DNA from: Thinopyrum elongatum
Taxonomy: Eukaryota > Streptophyta > Magnoliopsida > Poales > Poaceae
Assembly: GCA_011799875.1 (NCBI GenBank)
Contig: CM022298.1
Coordinates: forward strand, 497,033,180 to 497,097,179
Direction: 5' to 3'
DNA: 64,000 bases
This document shows positions 53,495 to 64,000 of the stretch, one piece after another (position 1 is the stretch's first letter; each line of letters starts with the position of its first letter). A program made the position numbers and the translations under genes. The notes under the pieces were generated by a model, which worked only from the letters and a program-made list of their open reading frames with translations, searched no databases and was not told the origin of the DNA.

Positions 53495-55080
53495 TGCTAC
53501 TTCTTGAGCTTGCATTGGTTTTTCCCTTGAAGAGGAAAGGGTGATGCAGCAAAGTAGAGATAAGTATTTCCCTCAGTTAAGAACCAAGGTATCAATCCAG
53601 TAGGAGATACACGCAAGTCTCCAATCTATGCACCTGCACAAACAATCAAACACTTGCACCCAACGCGATAAAGGGGTTGTCAATCCCTTCACGGTCACTT
53701 GCAAAGGTGAGATCTGATAGAGATAGATATAAAAGATTACTAAAAAAGAAAACAAAATAAAAGTAAATAAATTGCAGCAAGGTATTTTTGGGTTTTTTGG
53801 TTTATAGATCTGAAAATATATGATGGAAAATAGACCCGTGGGCCATAGGTTTCACTAGAGGCTTCTCTCTTGAAGGCAAATAATACGGTGGGTGAACAAA
53901 TTACTGTCGAGCAATTGATAAAAAAGCACAAAGTTATGACGATATCCAAGGCAATGATTATGCATATAGGCATCACGTTCATGTCAAGTAGACCGAAATG
54001 ATTCTGCATCTACTACTATTATTCCACACATCGACCGCTATCCAGCATGCATCTAGAGTATTAATTTCAAAAGAACGGAGTAACGCCTTAAGTAAGATGA
54101 CATGATGTAGAGGGATAAACTCAAGCAATATGATGAAAACCCCATCTTTTTACCCTTGATGGCAACAATACAAATACATGCATCGCTACCCTTACTTTGT
54201 CACTGGGTGAGGACACCGCAAGATTGAACCCAAAACTAAGCACCTCTCCCATTGCAAGAAGAACCAATCTAGTTGGCCAAACCAAACCGATAATTTGAAG
54301 AGAAATACAAAGATATCAAATCATGCATATAAGAATTCAGAGAAGATTCAAATAATATTCATAGTTAAACTGATCATAAATCCACAATTCATCGGATCTC
54401 GACAAACACACCGCAAAAGAATATTACATCGGATAGATCTCCAAGAACATCGAGGAGAACATGGTATTGAGAATCAAAGAGAGAGAGAAGAAGCCATCTA
54501 GCTACTAGCTATGGACCCGTAGGTCTGAGGTAAACTACTCACGCTTCATCGAAAGGGCGATAGAGTTGATGTAGAAGCCCTCCGTGATCGAATCCCCCTC
54601 CGGCAGGATGCCGAAAAAGGCCCCAAGATGGGATCTCACAGGTACAGAAGGTTACGGCAGCGAAAAAGTATTTTGGTGGATGCTTCTAGTCGTTTGGGAA
54701 TATTTGGGAATATATAGAGGAAGAATTAGGGCTAGGGGAGCTCCGAGGGGCCCACAAGCCCTCAGGGCCCCCCCCTAGGGCACGCCCCCCGGCTTGTGTC
54801 CTCCTTGGGACTCCTCTGACTTCATCTCCAAGTCTGCTGGGTGTCTTCTGGTCCAAGAAAAATCATCGCGAAAGTTTTATTCTGTTTGGACTTCGTTTGG
54901 TATTCCTTTTCTGTAAAACTCAAAAACAAGCAAAAAACATAAACTGGCACTTGGCTCCAAGTTAATAAGTTAGTCCCAAAAATAATATAAAATAGCATAT
55001 TAATGCATGTAAAACATCCAAAACAGATAATATAATAGCATGGAACAATCAAAAATTATAGATACGTTGGAGACGTATCA
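53495..55080 (-). repeat. R4 5' LTR (1586 bp)
   Basis: Same length as the 3' LTR, TG...CA ends, followed on the minus strand by the primer site. The terminal TGATACGTCTCCAACG is at 55065-55080. Confidence 0.92.
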
Positions 55081-55700
55081 ATAAGCAAAGATCTCGCACT
55101 GATCACGAAAAGATTCCAGTGCTTTCACAAGAAGAGTCATTTCCAGAAGAAAAGCTCAAGCAACTCTGGCGGTTCAAAATCTTCATCAAAACCTACTGGA
55201 GAATACACCTGCTTCAAATGCAAAAAGCCTGGACACTTCATTTCGGACTGTCCTCTCTAGGAAGCTGAAATCTGTGCTAGTGGAAGATATGATTCTGGCA
55301 ACTATCGAGGCAAAAGCAAGACCAAGAACTACGACTCTGATGATGAGAAGAAAACAAAGAAGTTCTTCAAGAAGACGGACAACTCCTCAAAATCTTCCTC
55401 AAGGAATCCTTCCAAGTCCTCCTCCAACCGCAAGAATAACTCTCACAAGGCCAAGGTGTACATCGGCAAGGAAATGGATTCTGTTGAAGAAGAATCGTCA
55501 GACTCCGAAGAAGCGGATGAATCCGATGTGGATTCCGACTCTGGCATGGCTGGCATTGCATATGTTTCCTCCCCTGCAACCAACTTCTTCAGGAATCCTT
55601 CAAGCGATGACGAATCTCCTGCCTACTGCTTCATGGCCAAAGCATCGAAAGAAAATGTATCCTCCAAAAATCACAAGGTTCACTCCAGTGATCAATATTC
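55081..55700 (+). pseudogene. C1 gag, zinc-knuckle part (between R4 and the LINE)
   Basis: The frame resumes KDLALITKRFQCFHKKSHF, then YTCFKCKKPGHFISDCP, a CX2CX4HX4C nucleocapsid zinc knuckle (about 55209-55251). A TAG follows directly (55258-55260). A Ser/Lys-rich then acidic region continues (VYIGKEMDSVEEESSDSEEA) to the LINE insertion at 55701. The knuckle would bind the element RNA. Confidence 0.85.
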
Positions 55701-56793
55701 AACCTGATCTGTGAGACTTGTTATTCTAATGGACACATGCCAGGAGAACAGCAGGTGGGATCTTTCTGGTAGAGAGCAAATCTAGCACTCATTGATCACT
55801 ACAAGGCTATTGCAAGATGCAATGTTGGAGATGGCAAAAGTACTCTGTTTTGGGAACACCTCTGGCATTCCAATATTCTGAAAACTAAATTCCCACACTT
55901 GTTCACCTTTGTGATTAATCCTCGGGATAGTGTTCATCAAGTGATCAATGCTGAATATATTGAAGACATGTTCCACCTTCCACTATCTACACAAGCTCAT
56001 GAGGAATTCCTTCAAATGGAAGCTATTTGTCTGGAGGTCAAACACTCAGAATTTCTAGATACAACTGACACTTGGAGCTATATTTGGGGCAATGAGTTCT
56101 ATTCTTCAACAAAAGCTTACAAGGCCTTGATTGGATTTAAACAGGTCCCACAACACTTTATCTGGATCTGGAAGAGCTCCTGCCAACCAAAACACCAAGT
56201 CTTTTTCTGGATGCTCCTACATGACAGACTCAACACAAGGAATTTGCTCAGAAGAAAGACATTTGAGTTGGATGACTACAACTGTGCTACACTGAACTGT
56301 CAACAGGAAGAAACTCTTCATCACCTTTTCTAGGGATGCCCCTTTGCTCAACAATATTGGAATTTCATCTGTCTAACAAGAACTCCAAACTTGTCTGTCC
56401 TAGAAGCCTTTCAAGACCTAAAAGAGAAATTACATGTGCCATTCTTCATGGAAATCATCATTCTGGGATCATGGGCCATCTGGATTTCGCGCAACAACAA
56501 GATCTTTGAGCATATCCAACCTTCCTTCCAGGGCTAGAAAGCTATTTATTTTGAAGAGCTTAAGTGGCTGAAGTACAGGATCAAGAAGAAGCATCCAGCT
56601 TCTTTCATTGCTTGAGTAGATAGCACCCTGTAATCTTTTTTCTGTTTTCTTTTGTTCCTTTAGTTTAGTTTAGTTTAGTTCCTTTTTTTCTTTTTTTTGT
56701 CTTTCTTACTTTAGCCATCTTTTGGGCTTACCTCAAGCCCAATCTTGTTCTTGTGACCTTTTGTTCTCCCTTTTTTAATTAATCGTCAAAAAA
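55701..56793 (+). mobile_element. 5'-truncated LINE inserted in C1
   Basis: ATATTC occurs at 55695-55700 and 56794-56799, and an A tract precedes the right copy; this is a short TSD. Removing the insert restores the C1 frame as DQYSSDEDDHAKL. The insert carries only the C-terminal zf-RVT part of a LINE ORF2 and a 3' UTR with TTTAGTTTAGTTTAG and T-rich sequence. Confidence 0.9.
55780..56616 (+). pseudogene. LINE ORF2 fragment with zf-RVT domain
   Basis: The frame through 55899-56331 has WSYIWGNEFYSSTKAYKALI, then IWKSSCQPKHQVFFWMLLHD, RLNTRNLLRRK, NCAT-LNC and EETLHHLF-stop-GCPFAQQYW, the usual zf-RVT layout with Cys/His ligands. TAG at 56332 sits where Trp is typical (HLFWGC). A second TAG interrupts SFQG-stop-KAIYF near 56536, again where Trp is plausible. 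The reverse transcriptase itself is missing, so it is inert. Confidence 0.82.
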
Positions 56794-56799
56794 ATATTC

Positions 56800-57879
56800 T
56801 TCTGATGAGGATGACCACGCTAAATTGATCAAAATTGCTAATATTCAACAAAACTCTCTTGAGAAAATTGAGAAAACTCTCAGGAAATCTGAAGGGTTGT
56901 TGGTTGAGGAGATGGAGAAAAATCTGTCGTTGACCGAAGAGTATTCCACTCTCAAGTCACGAATGGAAGAACTGTCAAATCGTCAAGATTTTCTCTCAGC
57001 CGACCACGAAAGATTGACCTATGATTACCTGAAAAGGAAACAGGAACTCGAGGCACTGAGAGAGGCTCATGAGGATTTGATCAGAGAAAATTCTCTTCTC
57101 ACCCAACAACTTAAAGGGAAACCTGAAGTGTTTATTCCACCTTTCTTAAAATGCCTTGAACAAACTAATGCTGAATCATCTATGAGTGCTAACCCCTCTG
57201 TCGAGGCAAATGGTTCTGTTTCCGATGAAAATGCTAGGTTGAAGGTACTTTTTCAGACAGGAATGTTCAAATCTCTCAAAGGGCATCAAATGCTTTGTGA
57301 TGTTTTGAAGAAATCCATTCTTCACAAAAATCCCAGGAAAGAAGGCATCAGTTTCGAAAGAAAACTGAATGAAAATGGCTCATACTGGGAATCTGATCAA
57401 TATCCTCGCACTGTATGGGTGCCTGCCAAGAGCAAAACTCTCGATCAAGATTTGCTCTCGGATATAACTCTCCCATCCCTGAATATCCTGATGATGATTC
57501 TCTGGACAACTACAAGTTGTTCAAAAATCAACATGGTGAGGCTGTTGCTCGCTATGTTGGACCAAACAGCAGGAATGGCCCCCAAAAGAAAGCTATATGT
57601 GTGCCTAAGAAAACCATTGAAGCATTACCTGTTACCACATTACTAAACATGCAGGCTCAAAATGCTCGTTACTTCCTTGAAAAAGTTCGACAGAATGAGT
57701 ACATGCATACCTCATTCAATCACTATACTCATTCGTCTGGAAAGAATTTCAATGCTTATTCCTTTGATTATGCTCGCACCTCATCGAGTAACAACTATGG
57801 TTACCGAAAGAAATCATATCCTGCTCGCTCATTTGTTTCGAAGCCACCTGCAAAGATGTGGGTGGTTAAGAAAGCCTAA
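56800..57879 (+). pseudogene. C1 gag-pol linker region (coiled-coil, then protease approach)
   Basis: Follows the LINE: DEDDHAKLIKIANIQQNSLE, a heptad-rich coiled-coil (EKIEKTLRKSEGLLVEEMEK, TLKSRMEELSNRQ, LKRKQELEALREAHEDLI), then WESDQYPRTVWVPAK. A frameshift near 57420-57440 moves the continuation (YNSPIPEYPDDDSLDNYKLF ... KPPAKMWVVKKA) to another frame that ends with TAA at 57877-57879. Long coiled-coil Gag extensions are usual in Sirevirus-type Copia elements. Confidence 0.75.
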
Positions 57880-57904
57880 TTCTTCTGCATGACTATGTCT
57901 TCGG

Positions 57905-59488
57905 GTGTACAGAATGGATAATGGTAGTGGATGCACTAGTCATATAACTGGAGACAAGTCGTTGTTTGTCGACCCCAACTTAACTACTTCACCTCTGAAG
58001 TATATCACTTTTGGCGACAACAACAAAGGAAAGGTAATTGGGCTAGGTAAAATTGCCATATCCAAAGACAAGACCATTGATGATGTTTTGCTTGTTCAGT
58101 CTCTTGGATTCAATATTATGTCAGTTGGCAAGCTATGTGATCTAGGCATGCTAGTTCTATTTTCCATATCAAAATGCATTGTCTTTATGGCCTCTGACAA
58201 TTCCTTCATCTTCGAGGGAATTAGAAAAGTTGATTTATATATTGTGGATTTCTCTAAGGGTCCCTCAGTCCAAACTTGTTTGCTTGCTAAAGCAACCGAA
58301 GGTTGGCTGTGGCACCGAAGGCTTGGTCATGCAGGTATGAGAAACTTGCAGACTACGGTGAAGAAAAATCATCTCCGTGGCATTCCTGATGTAAAATTTG
58401 ACAAGGATCGTCTTTGTGCTGCATGTGAGGCTGGTAAATTGGCCAAGAAGCATCATTCATCAAGGATTGTTATGACCATGACAAGACCTCTGAAAATTCT
58501 TCATATGGATTTATTTTGTCCTCAAAATTATGAAAGTTTCGGTGGCAGTCATTATGGCCTGGTCATTGTTGATGATTTCTCTTGTTACACTTGGGTATTC
58601 TTTCTCGAAGACAAAACCTGGACCCAAGATATCTTCAAAAGCTTCACCAAGAAGGCCCAGAATGAATATGATGTGCGAATTAAGCATGTCAAAAGTGACA
58701 ATGGGGTTGAGTTCAAAAATACTCATATCAATGATTTTCTCGACGAAAATGGTATTACTCATGAGTTCTCTGCCGCTTACACTCCCCAACAGAATGGAGT
58801 TGTTGAACGAAAGAATAGAACTCTCATCAAAATGGCGAGAATGACGCTCAGTGAGTATAAGACTCCTATTCGCTTCTGGGCTGATGCTATTAATACTGCC
58901 TGTCATGTTATCAATTGTGTTTATCTTCACAAGTTCCTTAAGAAAACTTCATATGAGCTTATCACTGGCAAGAAACCAAATGTTTCTTATTTGCGTGTTT
59001 TTGGTGCACCTTGTTACATTCGTGATATGAATCATTCTTCCAAGTTTGCACCTAACGCACATGAAGGTTTTCTTCTTGGTTATGGCTCGAACTCACATAC
59101 TTATCGTGTCTATAACTCTCACCACAGGAAAGTTATGGAAATGGTAAATGTGCGGTTTGATGAATCTAATGGCTCCCAAAAGGAGCACCTGCCAAATGTG
59201 ATAGATGAACGTCCGATTTCGGATGCTATTCGGCAAATGGCCATAGGGAGCGTCAAGCCATTTGAAGAAAATGCACCTGAGTCCTCTGATGATGATGCTC
59301 CTATGACTCAAAGTAGAACTCGCCAAGCCACTGCCGAAGAAAATGCCACTCCAAATACTAATGGTAACCCAAATTCAAATGCCGAGCAAAATGGCAATCC
59401 TGAAGGGAATGGCGATACAAATGTTGATACTGATGAAAATGATAATGATCATCGAGATGAAAATCCTCATCCTCGAGTGGCTAATTGA
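57905..59488 (+). pseudogene. C1 pol: protease, GAG-pre-integrase and integrase
   Basis: Begins near the protease motif (MDNGSGCTSHITGD; the family usually has DSGCTxHMTG). Next is the zinc-binding pre-integrase block (WHRRLGHAGM...CAACEAGK, HHCC) and the integrase core with Asp in LHMDLF, Asp in VKSDNGVEF and Glu in QNGVVERKNR, spaced as D,D35E. The integrase C-terminal part follows (LRVFGAPCYI, GFLLGYG) and then an acidic, Asn-rich linker. TGA at 59486-59488 ends the frame, but the same frame continues into RT, so this is a nonsense mutation (CGA to TGA is a likely route). Confidence 0.88.
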
Positions 59489-61147
59489 GTTGATCCTTCA
59501 TTAATTCTCGATGAACTCGAGAATCCACGTTATCGACACACAACTCGTTCATGCACTCGTTTGGCTAACTACTGTGGCAGTTTCTCCTTTGTTTCATTGG
59601 CAGAACCTACCAAGTATGAGGAAGCCATGAATGATCCAGATTGGATGAATGCAATGCAAGAGGAGTTGGTGCAATTCGAACTAAATGATGTTTGGGAATT
59701 GGTTGACAAGCCTAATCCTAAGAAGCATAATATCATCAGCACCAAATGGATATTCCGGAACAAGCAAGATGAAAATGGCATTGTTGTGAGAAACAAAGCA
59801 CGTCTTGTTGCTCAAGGGTATACACAGGTAGAAGGTATTGATTTCGGTGAAACTTATGCTCCTATTGCTCGCCTTGAGGCAATTCGTATTCTTCTCGCTT
59901 ATGCAAATTACAATGATATCTTGCTTTATCAAATGGATGTGAAAAGTGCTTTCCTCAATGGTGAAATTGATGAGGAAGTTTATGTTAGACAGCCACCTGG
60001 CTTTGAAAACCCTGAGTTTCCTAACAAAGTTTTCAAGTTGAAAAAGGCACTGTATGGGCTGAAGCAAGCCCCTCGAGCTTGGTATGACACCTTGAAGAAG
60101 TTTCTGCTCGATAAAGGGTTCAAGCCAGGATCCACTGATCCCACACTTTTCACTCGTGCTATTGATAATGATCTATTCGTATGCCAAATTTATATGGATG
60201 ATATTATCTTCGGCTATACTAACAATGCTTGCAGCTTAGAGTTCAGGAAAATGATGTCCGAGAAATATCAAATGTCTATGATGGGTGAACTTAAGTTCTT
60301 TCTCGAACTGCAAATTCATCAACAGGCAAATGGAATTTTCATATCTCAGGAGAAATATCTGAGAGAGTGTCTGAAGAAGTTCAAAATGCAAGATTCGAAA
60401 ATGAAGGGCTACAAAACTCCAATGCCTGCGAATGGTAAGCTGGATGCATATGTGTACGGTAAGGATTACGATCAGAAGGCTTATGGTTCGATGATTGGTT
60501 CTCTTCTTTACCTATGTGCTTCCAGACCTGATATCATGTTGAGTGTTTGCATGTGTGCCCGCTATCAAGCTACACCGAAAGAATTGCATCACCAAGTGGT
60601 CAAGCGTATTCTGAGATATTTGGCTCACACCCCCACCTTAGGTTTATGGTATCCTAAGGGAGCACAGTTTGATCTCGTTGGATATTCAGACTCAGACTAC
60701 GCAAGTGACTTGGTTGACAGGAAATCTACTTTGGGGACATGCCATTTCCTCGGTAGATCATTGGTATGTTGGTCATCAAGGAAGCAGAATTGTGTATCTC
60801 TCTCTACGCTTGAGGCTGAATATATTGCTGCTGGCGCTTGTTGCACTCAGTTATTGTGGATGAAGCAGACTCTGAAGGATTATGGCATCAAGGTCAAGAG
60901 GATTCCTTTATATTGTGACAATGAGAGTGCTATCAAAATTGCACATAATCTAGTGCAGCATTCTCGCACCAAGCACATTGCCATCAGACATCATTTCATT
61001 TGCGTTGTTGCTCGAGAGGATATTGTCATCAATCACGTCAAGACCGAAGACAATCTCACTGGTATTGTCACCAAGCCTCTCGATGAGAAAAGATTATGTG
61101 TGTTACGGTGTGAGCTAAATATCCTGGACTTCACAAACATGCAGTAA
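59489..61147 (+). pseudogene. C1 pol: reverse transcriptase and RNase H
   Basis: RVT_2-type reverse transcriptase from WMNAMQEELVQFELNDVWEL through QMDVKSAFLNGEIDEEVYV (first catalytic Asp) and LKKALYGLKQAPRAWYD to the YMDDIIFG box (about 60193-60216). RNase H follows with GYSDSDYASD, STLEAEYIAA and YCDNESAIKIA. No stop interrupts this 528-codon stretch, but it can only be made as a fusion through the upstream TGA. It ends at TAA 61145-61147. Confidence 0.88.
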
Positions 61148-62359
61148 GCTGGACTCGGCACCCGTGCCAACACTTCCACATCTTAGAAGGAATGGGTGCA
61201 CAACACTCGAAGAGTTTGAAAATTTTGATAAAGTGAAATTTTCTTTCTGAGAGTGAATACATTAACGAAGAACTAGACTTACTGGGTGCCATGATAATTG
61301 TGCGATGCTCGGGGTCATACAGTTCTTATACGTTGAGTCACGCCACCACAATTTTCTTTCATAGAGATTCCTTTCGATCGAAAGATTTTGTGTTTGTCCA
61401 AATGCATTTCTCTCATTGCTATTCTTTCAGGTGTTTGTGTTTCGTTGTCTTAGTGAAATGCCTAGGACCCTATTTTCCCTCTGTTCTATCTCTTCCAGTC
61501 TATGCTATTCCATTATGAATGCTCAATTTCAACTGGTACCGAAACTTTATCTGTTGTCCTTGACCACGGTAAAGATTAGGTCTGAACTTTAATCTGTTTT
61601 GGCGAAAGCTGTCCAAAATTTGGGGTTTCCAGCCCAAGTCAGGACCACGATCTTTTATGACGGTTGCCACGTGCAATCCATCAACTGCCACCCCATACTG
61701 TCCGCTGAATAGCAATAGTCTCTGAATTGTGGCCGTTCGATCGGATTCACTCGCTGCGGTTATTTTCCCTCGCATATAAATACCGCAGCACCACCGCTCC
61801 CTCATCCACTTCTTTTCCTCCTCGCCATCGTCTCCTCCGAAACCCTCTCCATAGTGCTCCACCTTGAGCTTGACACCGACGATCCCTTCACCGCTTCACT
61901 GCCGGAAAGCGGTCGCCGGAGTCCTTCCTCGCCGCCACGGGACATCTTCTTCCCCGCGCCGTCATAGCTGCTGCACATCACCAAGCTAGGGTATGTGTAG
62001 TGCGAACTCGGTCTCCCGTCCTTCTTGTTCGAGTTCGTCCGTGGTTGAAATTTCCGTTTTTACCACATATCTTAGATCTTTACTGCCTAGGTATCTTGTG
62101 CGGATGTGGTTTGTAGTGTCCCTCGCATCCGAATAATTTCAGATCTAGGGTTTGTGTTATATCTCATATGAATGGAATGCACAACACGCTGACTAGTATA
62201 TTCTTCGGACACACTAGTTTGTCCTATACATTTCTTTCATTCAAAACATTTCACAAAGTCTGCATCTAATCCTTCATCAAAACGTTTTCATTCAAAAAAT
62301 CTTCGTCGTGAGCATTTGTAACCCTTTCCCCATTTTCCCTCGCATCTATTCTTTTTCAC
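61148..62359 (+). promoter_or_regulatory. C1 post-pol region with internal promoter and probable leader intron
   Basis: No pol-type coding. A TATA box (TATAAATA, 61775-61782) is followed by a C/T-rich leader typical of plant mRNAs (CTCATCCACTTCTTTTCCTCCTC...). A plausible donor (CTAG|GTATGTG-like, near 61990) and acceptor (TGTGTATGCAG, ending at 62370) would remove about 380 bases and place the next exon just before the ATG at 62402. Promoter and intron are inferred from motifs only. Confidence 0.5.
61775..61782 (+). promoter_or_regulatory. TATA box of the C1 downstream ORF
   Basis: TATAAATA in CGCATATAAATACCGCAGCACC, about 630 bases before the ORF start or about 250 if the leader intron is removed. 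Confidence 0.55.
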
Positions 62360-62401
62360 ATGTGTATGCAGTCTATTGAAGATTCTGCTCGACCAATGAG
62401 C

Positions 62402-64000
62402 ATGGCTGATGGAGAGGATATTCTTTTGGGTACAGCAGATGAGTCAAAAGCACCAAATGCAAAGGGCCCAACGGTAGGCCCGGCAACTGGCCAGAGAAAA
62501 AGAAATGCGCCAAGTGCTAACGAGCAAGAAGAAGATGCTCCGAAGAAAAAGAAGGGTGGCAGACAATCATACGCAAATTCAGCTGAATACATCTCTCATG
62601 ATAATTACAACACTGTTCCAGGAGAGTCAAAACGAGAAAGAGACAAGCGTCTGCAAAGGATTCGACACCACTAGGTGCGCAAGTGGTTCAACTATGAGAT
62701 GATTCATCCCCAGTTTGCAAAGAACTTTGCCTTTCATCCTCCATGGGGTGACTACAGTGAAATTGGTCTCATTCGAGCAAGTGATCCCTAGGAGAGACCA
62801 CCCCCACCACCTAATGCTGACAATTCTTCTCTTCGCACTTCCAAATCCTATCCAGATGAACTGGCTAAGCGCTAGAAGAATGCCCTCAAGAGAGCCAACA
62901 AGGCTGAAAGGACAAAGCTCGTGAAGAAGAAAATCGTCGCCTACTCAAAGATGAAGTTGAGAAGAAAAAGGCTGAAGGAAAATCTGAAGGTCGCTCCAAG
63001 CAGAAACATGATCCCAGTGCAAGGCGAAAGAGCGGACCGAAGAAGAGGCCGGCTGAACCATCCGAAAGAAATGCCGAAAGCAATTCTTCCGATAAAAATG
63101 ATCCACCTCCAACAAGAGAGGAAGTTGATCATACTCTCAGTGGACAAGTGAACATCACAACTTCTACAGTGCTACCTGATCTTCGGTCTCGTGCCGTTCC
63201 AATAGCACCTCTGAAGAATATTATTTTGAAAAGAAAGACTCCACCTACCACAGTCACCATGAAGGATTTTGTGGATACAACTCCTCATCCTGAGGCAATA
63301 AACATGCAAAAGCTACTGGCTATAATGATCTTGTCAAGGGACACATTGATCAAACTGCTAAGCAGACACTAAAGAAGCGAAAGAAAACTGCGAAGAAAAA
63401 TGCTCCTCCTGCTACGATAGAAATGTCACATGATCACGCTGAAGCTCAGCCTCAGAAGGAAAAATCTCCTGAGCCAGCAATTCCTTTGCAACCCACTGCT
63501 CAAGTCACTGATGCACCTCCCTCGCCAAGGCCAACTGAACCAGTGCCTATGGTCTCCCCTGTTAGAGCTGAAATTCCACCTCAGCAAGTTGTTTCTGAAG
63601 AAGGTGAAATCCCTCACTCCGAACCCCAAGCTTCTCTTGCTCCGAATGTTTCGGTTCCTCCCACTGATCAGTAACAACAGATTCCCGAAGATCAATCGCA
63701 ACCACCTCCAGTGCCTACTGAAAAGGAATCTACTCCGTTGCCCACTGTTTCTACAGCTCCAACACGTGTGCCATCTGCTTCATCCCAACTGCATTTGTCA
63801 ATCGACACAGCGTAAAGAATTTCATATGTTGGTCAATCTGCAGTCAGATCTGCTTCTGCTTGTCATACAAACTCCGTAGTATATGGTGATGAAGTAATTT
63901 CAGTTGAAGATGAACTCAAATATCCATATCCTCGTGAACAACTGCCTTTGTTCTCGACTGGTGTTGGCGTCAAAGGGCCACTTTTCAATCAGAACACACA
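62402..64000 (+). pseudogene. C1 downstream ORF (env-like position), degraded
   Basis: Reads MADGEDILLG, then basic/acidic low-complexity (GQRKRNAPSANEQEEDAPKK), then KWFNYEMIHPQFAKNFAFHP and PWGDYSEIGLIRASDP. In-frame TAG codons fall at 62672, 62789 and 62873. At least one frameshift (about 62930-63060) leads to PPPTREEVDHTLSGQV..., LKNIILKRKTPPTTVTMKDF and a Pro-rich stretch (63423-63674). No signal peptide, membrane segment or known domain was seen in the part visible. Its place after pol matches the env-like genes of Sirevirus-type Copia elements, but homology is not shown; a captured host gene is an alternative. Confidence 0.5.

Larger units (their letters stand above)
47484..55080 (-). 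mobile_element. LTR retrotransposon R4 (7.6 kb, non-autonomous) inside C1 gag
   Basis: Two 1586-bp LTRs in the same orientation (5' LTR 53495-55080, 3' LTR 47484-49069), primer site at 53466-53483, an acidic ORF, and a polypurine-like tract at 49070-49084. Flanks ATCAG (47479-47483) and ATAAG (55081-55085) form a 5-bp TSD with one change. Joining the flanks restores the gag codons ERISKDL. By eye the LTRs differ at roughly 40-50 positions in 1586, so the insertion is not recent. No pol is visible. Confidence 0.93.
45399..64000 (+). mobile_element. Copia-superfamily retrotransposon C1 (3' end beyond window)
   Basis: 5' LTR 45399-46695, Met-type primer site, gag, protease, integrase, RT and RNase H in Copia order, then a further ORF region (61148-64000). 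It contains R4 (47484-55080) and a truncated LINE (55701-56793), and about 9.9 kb of its own sequence is in view. The extra ORF after pol is the layout known for Sirevirus-lineage Copia elements. No second LTR copy (TGTTGGTGCAATG) is in the window. Stops in gag and pol make it non-functional. Confidence 0.9.

Noticed and set aside
61148..64000. 3' LTR of Copia C1 within the window
   Set aside because: No copy of the TGTTGGTGCAATG LTR start was seen after pol, so the element must extend past 64000.
1..64000. CRISPR arrays, rRNA genes, bacterial operons or phage genes
   Set aside because: No such structure was seen. Direct repeats here are LTRs, TSDs, minisatellites or degenerate plant repeats.

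Overview
This is a stretch of plant nuclear DNA from a large, repeat-packed grass genome, most likely Triticeae (wheat, Aegilops or barley group). The evidence is eukaryotic introns with GT-AG borders, a GC-rich monocot-style class IV chitinase gene, and dense nests of LTR retrotransposons with exact target-site duplications (TSDs). No bacterial-type operons are present. Species and chromosome cannot be fixed from the sequence alone. TE names below (R1-R4, C1, S1-S3) are local labels only.

Layout. 1-7.4 kb: intergenic DNA with a GC-rich MITE-like element (1728-2019), a decayed RTE-type LINE 3' fragment (about 2.8-3.6 kb) and long AT-rich degenerate sequence. 7427-10887: a 5'-truncated LINE with a 12-bp TSD, split by a solo LTR (S1, 8044-9623, TSD GCTCA). 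11135-11438: a tRNA-derived SINE. 12630-13532: the one clearly intact ordinary host gene, a two-exon class IV (GH19) chitinase on the minus strand. 14844-22449: a complete Mutator-like element (MULE) with terminal inverted repeats and a 9-bp TSD, sitting inside an otherwise continuous 130-codon ORF. It carries a dead MuDR-type transposase, an unknown ORF of about 137 codons with one stop, and an intact two-exon gene for a GRF-zinc-finger protein with a C-terminal hydrophobic tail. That gene is read inward from the opposite end.

24.7 kb to the end is a retrotransposon nest. R1 (24722-30927, +, 5' LTR truncated) abuts R2 (30928-36065, -, gag-pro plus another ORF, no pol). R2 is interrupted in gag by R3 (36066-44380, +). 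R3 carries a minus-strand solo LTR S2 (40654-42248, TSD TATAC), and its 3' LTR is broken by LTR S3 (44381-45398). S3 is cut by a Copia element C1 (45399 to beyond 64000). C1 was itself hit by R4 (47484-55080, -, two 1586-bp LTRs) and by a 5'-truncated LINE (55701-56793). C1 encodes gag, protease, integrase (D,D35E), reverse transcriptase (YMDD) and RNase H. After pol it has a further reading frame with its own TATA box and a probable leader intron. The 3' LTR of C1 is outside the window.

How the parts relate. R1, R3 and R4 are non-autonomous by appearance: no pol domain is visible in them. They share the LTR start TGATACGTCT and primer-binding sites close to the 3' end of plant tRNA-Asp. They also share an acidic ORF and a paired hairpin motif next to AAGCTTGGGGATGCC. 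The features most worth following up are the multi-gene MULE with the GRF gene, the unknown MULE ORF, the shared ORF and hairpins of the R elements, and the post-pol transcription unit of C1.
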